Assembly (NCBI GenBank): GCA_018266055.1
Contig: JAFDYT010000021.1
Span: 1-64,000 of the forward strand
Length of the DNA: 64,000 bases
Reading direction: 5' to 3'
DNA from: Bacteroidota bacterium
GTDB lineage: Bacteria; Bacteroidota; Bacteroidia; Cytophagales; Cyclobacteriaceae
The notes under the pieces: model-generated
What the model saw: only the letters and a program-made list of their open reading frames with translations
Told to the model about the DNA's origin: nothing
Databases searched by the model: none
Part shown: positions 49,191 through 57,939 of the stretch, piece after piece
Numbering within the stretch: position 1 is the stretch's first letter
How the letters are laid out: each line of letters starts with the position of its first letter
Position numbers and translations under genes: made by a program

Positions 49191-51614
49191 TTAACTAATG
49201 GTTCGATTTCGCAGACGAAGGCTATTGCTTACCACCGACACGGAGCTAAACGCCATCGCCGCGCCCGCAATCATTGGGTTAAGTAGGAAGCCGTTGATCG
49301 GGTAAAGAATACCCGCCGCGATAGGAATGCCGATGACGTTGTATATAAATGCCCAAAACAAATTTTGATGAATGGTGGCGATCGTCATTTTAGAAAGGCG
49401 GATGGCCTGATGCACTTTGGATAGATCAGAAGAGATGATGGTCATCTTGGCTACGTCCATCGCAATGTCGCTGCCTTTGCCCATGGCGATGCTTACATCG
49501 GCTTGAGCAAGTGCACCGCTATCGTTGATGCCGTCTCCAACCATTGCTACTGTTTTCCCTTCACGTTGCAGATCTTTTATGAGGCTGACTTTATCAGCCG
49601 GCATTGCTTCCGCTTTAAACTTTTTAATGCCCACGGCTTCGGCGATTACATGGGTAGTCGTTTGGTTATCGCCGGTGAGCATGTACACTTCGATTCCTTC
49701 GGCTTGTAATTTTTTGATGGCCTCAACTGATGTCTTTTTTACGTTGTCACGGATAGCGACCGCAGCAAGAGCCGAACGATCATCAGCAAACCAGATTACG
49801 GTGTTGGCCTGCTGTATCCATTGGGAAGTAGTAGTCTCCAGCAATTCCGGAATAGAAACCTGATTTGAAATTAGCAAAGACCTGTTGCCAACAAAATATT
49901 TTTTACCGGCCACTTTGCCTTCCACACCTTGCCCGGTGATGCTTCTGAAGTTTTCTACAGGTGCATAATCCAATTGACCAAGATGTTTTAGTATAGCCTC
50001 AGCCAACGGATGCTCCGAAAGTTTTTCCAGGGAAGCCAGCGCGCTTGCATCTTTTGATTCTTCGTTCTCCCACCGTATATCAACTACAGCAGGTTTTCCC
50101 TCCGTGATGGTACCGGTTTTATCGAACACAACCACATTAATTTTTTTTGCCAGCTCAAGGCTTTCAGCATCTTTAATTAAGATTCCATGCTCGGCGCCTT
50201 TGCCTACGCCTGCCATGATCGCCGTCGGAGTTGCCAAGCCCAATGCACACGGACAAGCAATCACCAACACCGTGACCATCGCTAATAGGCCGTGAGTGAA
50301 ACTATTCTCCCCACCAATAATCACCCACACCAGCAACGTAATTATAGCAATGCCGATGACCACTGGAACAAAGATTCCGGCAATCTTATCAACCAACTTT
50401 TGCACGGGCGGTTTACTGCCTTGCGCTTGTTGTACAAGAGCGATGATCTGTGCCAGCACTGTTTGTCCGCCTACTTTATTAGCCGTAAATTCAAAGCTTC
50501 CTTTTTGGTTAATCGTGCCGGCGTAAACTTTTTCGCCCGCCTTTTTTTCAACAGGGATAGGCTCGCCGCTGATCATACTCTCATCGACAAATGAAGTACC
50601 AGTGACGACCGTTCCATCTACGGCTATTTTTTCGCCGGGCTTAACTAAAAGTATATCTCCGATGTTCACCGCAGCAATGGCGATTTCTTCTGTTCGCTTG
50701 CCGCCCCGCACCACCGTAACGGTTTTGGGCTTCAGGCCCATTAATTTTTTTATGGCCGATGAAGTCTTGTTCTTCGCTCTTTCTTCCAGCCACTTTCCCA
50801 ACAGGATAAAGGCAATCACCACTGCCGAGGCCTCAAAATAAACATGGGCATGAAGCCCACGACTATGCCAGTACTCGGGATAAACTGTATTGAATACGCT
50901 GAAAAAATATGCTACTCCCGTGCTGAGAGCGACCAGTGTATCCATGTTGGCAGAGCCATGCTTGGTTTGCTTCCAGGCGCTCACGAAAAATTGTTTTCCA
51001 AAAACAAATACCACGGGTGTGGTAATGGCCCAGAGTATGTAATTACCGTAAGGCATGTCCATAAAGAACATACCGATTATCATTACGGGCAGTGACAGAG
51101 CGATGGCGCTAATCGTTTTTCTTTTTAACGAAAGAAATTTTTCATGTTGTAATTCGTCGAGATGGTCTTTGGCTTCTTCACTTTCGTCGATCATCAGATC
51201 ATAGCCTATGCTTTGTAGCGCTGACTTTAGTAATCTGGGCGAAGTGACCGTGGGTACATATTCAAGCTGTGCTGTGCCATTGGCGTAATTCACATCGCCC
51301 TGTACTACTCCGATTTGACTCTTCAAAATAGTTTGTGCACTGCTTGCACACGAAGCGCAGCTCATATTCAGTACTGGCAAATTCTTTTTTACGGTGGTGA
51401 CTCCGTAACCAAGATCGCGAATGGATTGAATCGCCGAAGCTAAGGCTTCGTTAGCTTGTGAAGAGCGAATCACTGCCCGCTGATTATTCAGTTCTACTTT
51501 ATGTGTCGAAATGTTTTTTATTTTAGCGAGCGCTTTATCGATGATCAGCGCGCCATGCTCGCTCTCCACATTTTCAAGCGGAATAATTATCGACTGATCT
51601 ACCGCCTCGCTCAC
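49191..51614 (-). CDS. copA: Copper-translocating P1B-type ATPase
   Basis: ATP-driven Cu(I) exporter of the inner membrane. All core motifs are present: TGE-type SGE at 349-351, transmembrane CPC at 454-456 (CPCALGLATP), phosphorylation site D498-KTGT, and GDGINDSGAL near 700. It has two N-terminal HMA-like domains. The first (about 8-72) has no CxxC; the second carries Cys86-x-x-Cys89 (MSCASC). Total length 807 is normal. It lies between the DUF3347 lipoprotein and the HMA chaperone in the copper operon. Confidence 0.96.
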   Translation of the reverse strand: MSEAVDQSIIIPLENVESEHGALIIDKALAKIKNISTHKVELNNQRAVIRSSQANEALASAIQSIRDLGYGVTTVKKNLPVLNMSCASCASSAQTILKSQIGVVQGDVNYANGTAQLEYVPTVTSPRLLKSALQSIGYDLMIDESEEAKDHLDELQHEKFLSLKRKTISAIALSLPVMIIGMFFMDMPYGNYILWAITTPVVFVFGKQFFVSAWKQTKHGSANMDTLVALSTGVAYFFSVFNTVYPEYWHSRGLHAHVYFEASAVVIAFILLGKWLEERAKNKTSSAIKKLMGLKPKTVTVVRGGKRTEEIAIAAVNIGDILLVKPGEKIAVDGTVVTGTSFVDESMISGEPIPVEKKAGEKVYAGTINQKGSFEFTANKVGGQTVLAQIIALVQQAQGSKPPVQKLVDKIAGIFVPVVIGIAIITLLVWVIIGGENSFTHGLLAMVTVLVIACPCALGLATPTAIMAGVGKGAEHGILIKDAESLELAKKINVVVFDKTGTITEGKPAVVDIRWENEESKDASALASLEKLSEHPLAEAILKHLGQLDYAPVENFRSITGQGVEGKVAGKKYFVGNRSLLISNQVSIPELLETTTSQWIQQANTVIWFADDRSALAAVAIRDNVKKTSVEAIKKLQAEGIEVYMLTGDNQTTTHVIAEAVGIKKFKAEAMPADKVSLIKDLQREGKTVAMVGDGINDSGALAQADVSIAMGKGSDIAMDVAKMTIISSDLSKVHQAIRLSKMTIATIHQNLFWAFIYNVIGIPIAAGILYPINGFLLNPMIAGAAMAFSSVSVVSNSLRLRNRTIS

Positions 51615-51641
51615 TTCAGATGAATTTTAGTGGATTAATAA

Positions 51642-52262
51642 TTAATTCAGTTTTGCGATTACTTCCTGTGTGCGACCGCACTTCAGCATGCGCTGGCCCA
51701 TGTAGGGGTTCGCGATTTCTTTTTCACTGCTGAGCCAGTTTGCGCCTTCGCCATTTTTTGCCATCGGGCAAAACTGATAATACAACTCAGAGTCATTTGG
51801 ATGGAACGCTTTCGCTAAAGAATAAATTCCCTCGCTTACTCCCGACAGGTCTTCGCGGATCTCTTCGATGTCCGAACTCTCGCTGATCGCCTTTAGCCCC
51901 TGATTTACTTTAGCTTCCTGTACGTGATAGAAGCTCATCTGGTCGCCCACAAGTTTTGACATGTCAAACTTTTGAACCGTTTCAGCTAATTTTTTTGCAG
52001 CTGTCTTCGCGCCATCCATGTTGTCTTCAATTAGTGTTTTATTTAGCGCAAAGTATTCGGCAAGAAAATTATTTAACTGACTTTTTACGGATGCATCGAC
52101 GTTGTCAAAGGGTTTGATTACGGTAGAAGTATCTTCTTTCGCCGCGGCCATTGCGTCATGGTTATGTTCTGCTGTTGAACTTTCTTTTTTGCTGCCTGAA
52201 CAGGACCACAACAAGGCCACTAAGCTAAGAGAAGCGACTACCAGTACTCGATTTTTTTTCAT
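51642..52262 (-). CDS. DUF3347 lipoprotein of the copper operon
   Basis: A 206-residue lipoprotein (lipobox LLWSC, Cys21) with a His/Asp-containing linker (EHNHDAMAAA) followed by a four-helix-like DUF3347 domain: LNNFLAEYFALNKTLIEDNMDGAKTAAKKLAETV and the C-terminal QFCPMAKNGEGANWLSSEKEIANPYMGQRMLKCG. The CPMA and MLKCG motifs carry Cys and Met residues suited to Cu(I) binding. In other Bacteroidota such domains are found alone or fused to CusB-type adaptors, so it may hand copper to the efflux pump. Confidence 0.9.
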   Translation of the reverse strand: MKKNRVLVVASLSLVALLWSCSGSKKESSTAEHNHDAMAAAKEDTSTVIKPFDNVDASVKSQLNNFLAEYFALNKTLIEDNMDGAKTAAKKLAETVQKFDMSKLVGDQMSFYHVQEAKVNQGLKAISESSDIEEIREDLSGVSEGIYSLAKAFHPNDSELYYQFCPMAKNGEGANWLSSEKEIANPYMGQRMLKCGRTQEVIAKLN

Positions 52263-52302
52263 GATGTTTAGATTTTATTTATTGATCAAATTGAAATACA
52301 AA

Positions 52303-53475
52303 TTACATATCGTGATAACCACCTTTTTTTAGTACTAGTTCGCTGTGAAGCAAATAAGCACCGGTGATTACAACATTTTCTTTTTCTTTAAGTCCCTCAA
52401 GAATTTCTACTTTCTCAAAACTCTCCAGACCGGTTTTTACCAATCGCGGCCTGAATGTACCATCCTTTTCAAAAATCCACACATGATTTTTGTTTCCATT
52501 GCGTAATACCGCATCTGTGGGGATGGCCAGCGCTTTCCTTTCAGACTTTGAAAGCAGGATAGTCGCTTGCATGCCGGGAATAAAATTACCGTTCGCATTA
52601 CTCAGTGCTACGCGAATAAGCGTGACTTGACTTCCCTTCCGGAATTCCGGACTTACAAAAATGATACGGGCGTTTTGGTGTTTAAAGCCATCGACATGCA
52701 CCTGCACACTGTCGCCCAACTTAGTCATTTGGTTTTCCCCAGGATAGATTTCGGCTTCCACCCAAACCATGTCAAGATTTTCGAGACGATACATAGCGCT
52801 TCCCTCGGCAACATATTGACCTTCGGTCACCTCGATACGGGCAATATTTCCCGACGACGGCGCGAGAAAAGTGATGGAGGGAGATATTTTTTTTGATTCG
52901 CGTAGCAAAGCGACCTGCTCCTTACTCATTCCAAAAAGAAGAAGTTTCTTTTCCGCAGATTTTGCAAAAGTTTCAAACCGAGGCTCTTTAAGTTCTTCCC
53001 ATTGCCGAACCGCAAGAAGATACTCACGCTGTAAGACGAGCAAAGACTCGCTATAAAGTTGGTAGAGAGGCTCTCCTTTTTTTACAGGCTTGCCTGTTTC
53101 CTTTTGAAATAATTTTTCAATACGCCCCGCCACTCGACTGCTAATCACCTCCACGCGCTCTTCGTTAACCATTACACGACCAGTCAGCGGAATGCTTTCA
53201 CCAATATTTTCAAACCTCGTCAGGGTAGTGGTGATATTCGCCAGCTTTATCTGCCGTTCGTTCAGCATGATAGATCCATCGTTGGAGGCTGTACCGACGG
53301 GCACAAGATCCATTCCGCAGATCGGGCAGGTGCCAGGTGCTGTGGCAACAATTTCCGGGTGCATCGGGCACGTATATTTTTGTTGGTTTTGCTCGGCTAC
53401 TTTTTCTTTAGAAGAACAAGAGTTCAGCAGCAATGCGACAACCAATATGAAATGAATTTTTTTCAGGAGTTTCAT
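52303..53475 (-). CDS. cusB: CusB-type RND efflux adaptor with N-terminal heavy-metal-binding domain (adaptor 2)
   Basis: Periplasmic membrane-fusion protein linking an RND pump to its outer-membrane channel. It is a lipoprotein (LLLNSC, Cys20). Next comes a short heavy-metal-binding motif YTCPMHPEIVATAPGTCPICGMDLV (about 34-58), then the adaptor core: barrel-sandwich hybrid, helical hairpin (LYSESLLVLQREYLLAVRQWEELK), beta-barrel and C-terminal membrane-proximal domain. The 390-residue length is usual. It is five bases downstream of a second, different adaptor gene. Confidence 0.92.
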   Translation of the reverse strand: MKLLKKIHFILVVALLLNSCSSKEKVAEQNQQKYTCPMHPEIVATAPGTCPICGMDLVPVGTASNDGSIMLNERQIKLANITTTLTRFENIGESIPLTGRVMVNEERVEVISSRVAGRIEKLFQKETGKPVKKGEPLYQLYSESLLVLQREYLLAVRQWEELKEPRFETFAKSAEKKLLLFGMSKEQVALLRESKKISPSITFLAPSSGNIARIEVTEGQYVAEGSAMYRLENLDMVWVEAEIYPGENQMTKLGDSVQVHVDGFKHQNARIIFVSPEFRKGSQVTLIRVALSNANGNFIPGMQATILLSKSERKALAIPTDAVLRNGNKNHVWIFEKDGTFRPRLVKTGLESFEKVEILEGLKEKENVVITGAYLLHSELVLKKGGYHDM

Positions 53476-53479
53476 TGCA

Positions 53480-54799
53480 TTAGTTTTTTACTTGAATGAA
53501 GTTTTCACTGTCCATCATCGTTTGGGCGTTGTACGAAATACTGTCGCTGGCCGTAAGCCCCTCGACGAGCTCTATCCATTCTCCGGACTTTTGGCCAGTG
53601 ATAATTTCTTTGGGGCGAAAAACACTTTTTCTTTTTATGAACACGATTTTTTTCAACCCCAGATCTAGTACAGATTCCTTTGGCAACCATAATGATGGCG
53701 AAGATGATTTTGAAAATACGCCCTCAACAAATTGCCCGATCGAGAACCGGTGATCTGCATTGGGCAGTACAACACGCACCTTCATGAACGGCTCGTTGTC
53801 CTTAAAGAAGGGTTGAATGAAATTTACTTTGGCATGAAGTGAATCTGAGGCGACGCCGGATAATAGTATAATTTCGTCTCCGGTGTGGATCAAGCTAGTT
53901 TGCGACTGAGCCACGTCGAACTCTGCCCAAATCATTGAAGTGTTAACCACCGAAAAAATAATTTGGCCCGCCGTCACGTACATTCCTTCACGCACCTGAA
54001 GTTCTGAATTTGTCTTGCTGCTTTCCTGCTTGTTGGTTTTGCGAGGGCTTTCTTCCATGCCGCCGCTCATCGCCTTTTGCGAAACTGAGTTTGTTGTGGA
54101 ATTATTTTCGGCAACATCTAACGCCATGAGATATCCATCAACAGGACTATATAAAGCAAACGAAGTTGATTCTCTTCCGCTCTTTATGAGTTCCGTGATT
54201 TGTGTTTCGTAAAGACCCAGCAACCTTAATTTTTCTTTCGCTCCTTCTACGAGCGTTGAGTTGTCTTTATCTGATTGAAGCACATAAAGGAGCTCACGTT
54301 GTGCAGCCACTAACTCAGCGCTGTAGATTTCAAGAATCTTTTGCCCTTTCTTAACAGGTTGAAAATTATAGCGGAGGTAAAGCTTTTCAATTCGCCCGGA
54401 ATAGCGCGCAGAAATTGAAATAACATTCCGTGTGTCGTACGTTATAGTGCCGCTGGCTTGAATTTTCGTTGTTGTACTTTTCGCTGTAGGCGCAATGGTT
54501 CGGATAGATGAGATTACCAACTCGTTAGTTGGTTTTAAAAGATAATTTAAGTCGGCGCTCACTTTTGTATCATCGGCTGTTTTTGATTTTAAAATCAGCT
54601 CCATTCCGCAAACTGGACAATGACCCGGTTCGGTTTTGATTACTTCAGGATGCATAGAGCAGGTGTATTCTTGCTGATTCTTTTTGGACTGACAGCCGAA
54701 AATAGAAAGGACAAAAAGAATGATCATGCATCTGATGAATGCGGCGGTTTCCTTCGACCTTGACTGAAACGCGCTACTCATTTTCAATTTGCTTTTCAT
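53480..54799 (-). CDS. cusB: CusB-type RND efflux adaptor with N-terminal heavy-metal-binding domain (adaptor 1)
   Basis: The second membrane-fusion protein in the same operon, 439 residues from the ATG at 54799. In-frame ATGs at 54781 and 54727 are also possible; the lipobox LSIFGC lies about 36 residues in from the first start, so a later start may be real. The heavy-metal motif YTCSMHPEVIKTEPGHCPVCGMELI follows directly. The adaptor core is longer than in its neighbour by an insert of about 35 polar residues (NNSTTNSVSQKAMSGGMEESPRKTNKQESSKTNS). Its start overlaps the end of the TolC-type gene. Confidence 0.9.
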   Translation of the reverse strand: MKSKLKMSSAFQSRSKETAAFIRCMIILFVLSIFGCQSKKNQQEYTCSMHPEVIKTEPGHCPVCGMELILKSKTADDTKVSADLNYLLKPTNELVISSIRTIAPTAKSTTTKIQASGTITYDTRNVISISARYSGRIEKLYLRYNFQPVKKGQKILEIYSAELVAAQRELLYVLQSDKDNSTLVEGAKEKLRLLGLYETQITELIKSGRESTSFALYSPVDGYLMALDVAENNSTTNSVSQKAMSGGMEESPRKTNKQESSKTNSELQVREGMYVTAGQIIFSVVNTSMIWAEFDVAQSQTSLIHTGDEIILLSGVASDSLHAKVNFIQPFFKDNEPFMKVRVVLPNADHRFSIGQFVEGVFSKSSSPSLWLPKESVLDLGLKKIVFIKRKSVFRPKEIITGQKSGEWIELVEGLTASDSISYNAQTMMDSENFIQVKN

Positions 54800-56039
54800 A
54801 GTTCACAATAGTTTCGTAGTACTTCTGAACAGTATCGAGGTATTGCAGCCGCGTCATGCTAAGTGTTTCCCAGCCGTCGATCACATTGGGCAACTCTTCG
54901 CGGTTCTCTTCATAATCACGCATCAGTGATTCATAATTTTTTTGAAGAGAAGGAATGATTCGTTTTTCATAGTTCTCAATTTGTTTGCGGAGGGTGACAA
55001 TTTCGTTGCTCATGCCCGCGGTCATCACTTGCAACTCATTTAATATAGAGACGCGCTCACTTTTCATCGACTCAATTTCCTTTTCCATTCCATGGAGATT
55101 GGCCTTGTACATTTTAGACGACCACGGTGCGATCGGAATAGAAACCATGCCCAGCAACATGAATTGATTTGGCATGCCGGCGCCGCGCGCGAACATGTGG
55201 TTGAAGCTAATATTGAAATCAGGTTTGGCTTGCGAATTTTCAAGCGCCTGATTCAATCGCATCGATTGAATACTTTTATCGATCCGCCGAATGTCACTTC
55301 GCCTTTCGGCAAGCGCAGCTGTATCGGTTTCATCATACATAAGCTGTGTTGCGCGATACCCGGTGTCAATGGAATATCGTGTGGCACCGGGCAGATTCAT
55401 CAACTGATTGAGTTGAAGATTTTTCTGAACGATTTCATTGTCGTTCATCAGCATCATATTGCGGATTTCCTGCAGCTTACCTTCTGCTTTATAAATGGCG
55501 CCGAGCTTTCCCTGATTGTACGGGTAACGCAGTTGGGCAAGCTTCAGCATCAGACTTACTGCAGTTTCATTGTCGCTCAGCACGCTCTTCTTTTTCTCCA
55601 GTACCATCCACTGGTAGTAAAGGGTTTTCGCCTGCGCACGAAGTTCATTAAAAACATAGGCTTCACTGGCCTGCTCTATAGCCGCTTTTGAGTTTAAATA
55701 ATTTTGATTTGCTCTCAACTTCGCCGGATGTGTAAATTTTTGAGACACAGAAACCATGATCTGACCCTTGTCTCTCGGATCTTCCACTGTACGATAAGGA
55801 AGCATCCATAATCCGCCACCGGCTTCTGGTGCCATCAGACTTCTGGCGCCGGCTGCATAGGCGTTCATGGCATCGGCTCGCACGCGATAACTTTTCAGCA
55901 TCGGGTTATGTGCCTTCACGCGCGTAATCACACTATCCAGCGTGTAGCGCTGCTGCGCTTCAGCAGCGGCGGCGATCAATAAAAAAACTACGATCGAAAT
56001 ATTTTTAATGCGATGTTTCATGGATTTGAATTTTTCCAA
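54774..56039 (-). CDS. TolC-family outer-membrane efflux protein (CusC-like)
   Basis: Outer-membrane channel of the tripartite copper pump. A signal peptide (IKNISIVVFLLIAAAAEAQ) is followed by the two repeated helical-hairpin halves of the outer-membrane efflux protein family (about 50-220 and 240-415; long Gln/Glu/Leu helices such as QLRYPYNQGKLGAIYKAEGKLQEIRNMM). The ATG at 56021 (MKHRIKNISIV) is as likely as that at 56039. The gene overlaps the end of the second CusA fragment and the start of adaptor 1, consistent with tight translational coupling. Confidence 0.88.
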   Translation of the reverse strand: MEKFKSMKHRIKNISIVVFLLIAAAAEAQQRYTLDSVITRVKAHNPMLKSYRVRADAMNAYAAGARSLMAPEAGGGLWMLPYRTVEDPRDKGQIMVSVSQKFTHPAKLRANQNYLNSKAAIEQASEAYVFNELRAQAKTLYYQWMVLEKKKSVLSDNETAVSLMLKLAQLRYPYNQGKLGAIYKAEGKLQEIRNMMLMNDNEIVQKNLQLNQLMNLPGATRYSIDTGYRATQLMYDETDTAALAERRSDIRRIDKSIQSMRLNQALENSQAKPDFNISFNHMFARGAGMPNQFMLLGMVSIPIAPWSSKMYKANLHGMEKEIESMKSERVSILNELQVMTAGMSNEIVTLRKQIENYEKRIIPSLQKNYESLMRDYEENREELPNVIDGWETLSMTRLQYLDTVQKYYETIVNYEKQIENE

Positions 56040-57939
56040 ATTTTCTTAACTCGTATTCTTTCGTCAATAAAAAAATTAGCGGCGTTACTAGCAAAATGTG
56101 AGTGGATGAAGTAAGCACACCGCCAATCATGGGCAACACGATGGGCTGCATCACGTCGCTTCCTACACCCGTTGACCAAAGCACCGGGATAAGGCCGAAA
56201 AGTGCAACACTTACGGTCATCAATTTTGGACGCAGCCGTTTGGAGGCACCTGCAATGACAAACTCGTGCAGATCTTGGGAAGTGATTGTCTCTCGTGAGT
56301 TTCCTTTCTGTGCGATCAGTTGTTGCATGGCATCGTTCAGGTAAATCACCATCACTACGCCGGTTTCTACCGCAATGCCAAACAAGGCGATGAAACCAAC
56401 CGCCACAGCTACGGAAAGATGAACGCCGTAGAAGTAAACCAAGAAAGCCCCACCGATCAGCGCAAACGGTACGGTGACAAGACTTAGAAAAGCTTCGCGC
56501 ACCGATTTGAATGCCAGATACAGCGAGAGAAAAATAATGATCAACACTACTGGCGCAATTAACATCAAGGTGCGTTCGCCTCGAATCAGATTTTCGTATT
56601 GACCGCTCCACTCAATAAAATATCCATTGGGCAAACGATTCATTTCACGATTTACTTTCTCGATCGCTTCGTTTACCGTACTTCCAAGATCGCGGTCGCG
56701 TACATTGAAAAGCACCGCACCACGCAGTAGCGCATTTTCAGAGGTGATCATAGAGGGACCTTCCGCAAAACGTACATCCGCGAGCATAGACAAAGGGACC
56801 GTGCCTGATGAATTTGTCTTTACAGGAATTCTTTTAATCCGCTCAATGCTGTTGCGATACTCTTGTGGCAGACGGACACTGATGGAAAAACGCTGCCGCC
56901 CTTCGATCGTATTGGCGACAGGCGATCCGCCAAGGGCCGTTTCCACAAGTTGGTTTACCTCCTGAATACTCACCCCAAAACGTCCGATTTTTTTTCGGTC
57001 GATGTCAATGAGTAAATATTTTCCACCAGTGATCGGTTCAACATAAAGATCATTGACACCAGCAATGGGTTCAATAATTTTTTTGATGCGTTCTGACAAG
57101 GCAAACAATGTATCAAGGTTTTGTCCATGCACTTTCACACCTACGTCGGTGCGGATACCTGTTGAAAGCATATTGATGCGGTTGATAATCGGCTGAGTCC
57201 ATCCATTGACAACGCCAGGAATCTGAAGCTTGCTATCAAGCTCATTCACGATCTCTCTTTTTGTCATTCCCTTTCGCCATTCAGATTTTGGTTTGAGTAG
57301 AATGATCGTTTCAATCATACTGATCGGCGCGTTGTCGGTGGGAGTAGAGGCGCGCCCGGCTTTTCCCAGCACCTGATCAACTTCGGGTACCGATTTGATG
57401 ATCTTGTCTTGCACCTGCAGAATACGTTTGATCTCTGAGTTCGATACATCGGGTAATGTGACGGGCATGAAAAGAATAGATTGCTCGTCAAGCGGTGGCA
57501 TGAATTCACTCCCCAGACTCAGCAACATCGGGATGCTAATGGCGAGCGCCAGCAGGTTAACACCTAATGTAGTCTTACGCCATTTCATACACGTGCGAAG
57601 GATTGGCTCGTAGATTTTTTCCAATGTACGTGTGAGCGGAATGGCTTTTTCGTTTTTGAATTTTCCACGCATGAACAGCGAAATCAACACAGGCGCTAAG
57701 GTGATCACCAGCAGCGCATCAACCACGAGAATGAATGTTTTAGTGAACGCCAGTGGATGAAATAATTTACCTTCCTGTCCGGTGAGCAGAAACACGGGAA
57801 GGAAAGAGGCGATGATGATCACGGTGGAATAGAACACGCCGCGAGAAACTTGTTTGCTTGACTTTTCGATGATCGCCTCGCGCTCAGCTGTGGGGATTTC
57901 GATGTAATCTTTTTTTCGGGAGAATAAATGGCTACGCAT
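56005..57939 (-). CDS. cusA: CusA-type RND pump, C-terminal fragment
   Basis: This 644-residue frame covers the second half of a CusA-like heavy-metal RND transporter. It begins in the cytoplasmic loop after the fourth helix (IIEKSSKQVSRGVFYSTVIIIASFLPVFLLTGQEG), includes helices 5-12 and the second periplasmic lobe (PPLDEQSILFMPVTLPD, the methionine/acid-rich region), and ends in helix 12. It overlaps the N-terminal fragment gene by 8 bases (ATG at 57937-57939, TAG of the other at 57932-57934) in a different frame. The two together have the length of one CusA (about 1050-1075). Confidence 0.85.
   Translation of the reverse strand: MRSHLFSRKKDYIEIPTAEREAIIEKSSKQVSRGVFYSTVIIIASFLPVFLLTGQEGKLFHPLAFTKTFILVVDALLVITLAPVLISLFMRGKFKNEKAIPLTRTLEKIYEPILRTCMKWRKTTLGVNLLALAISIPMLLSLGSEFMPPLDEQSILFMPVTLPDVSNSEIKRILQVQDKIIKSVPEVDQVLGKAGRASTPTDNAPISMIETIILLKPKSEWRKGMTKREIVNELDSKLQIPGVVNGWTQPIINRINMLSTGIRTDVGVKVHGQNLDTLFALSERIKKIIEPIAGVNDLYVEPITGGKYLLIDIDRKKIGRFGVSIQEVNQLVETALGGSPVANTIEGRQRFSISVRLPQEYRNSIERIKRIPVKTNSSGTVPLSMLADVRFAEGPSMITSENALLRGAVLFNVRDRDLGSTVNEAIEKVNREMNRLPNGYFIEWSGQYENLIRGERTLMLIAPVVLIIIFLSLYLAFKSVREAFLSLVTVPFALIGGAFLVYFYGVHLSVAVAVGFIALFGIAVETGVVMVIYLNDAMQQLIAQKGNSRETITSQDLHEFVIAGASKRLRPKLMTVSVALFGLIPVLWSTGVGSDVMQPIVLPMIGGVLTSSTHILLVTPLIFLLTKEYELRKFGKIQIHETSH

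Noticed and set aside
55092-55691. 199-codon plus-strand frame over the TolC-type gene
   Set aside because: Antisense to a well-supported gene in the copper operon; His/Arg/Phe-rich with no recognisable pattern.
56018-56611. 197-codon frame in another phase of the minus strand within the CusA C-terminal fragment
   Set aside because: The overlapping frame encodes unmistakable RND transporter sequence, so this one is a shadow.
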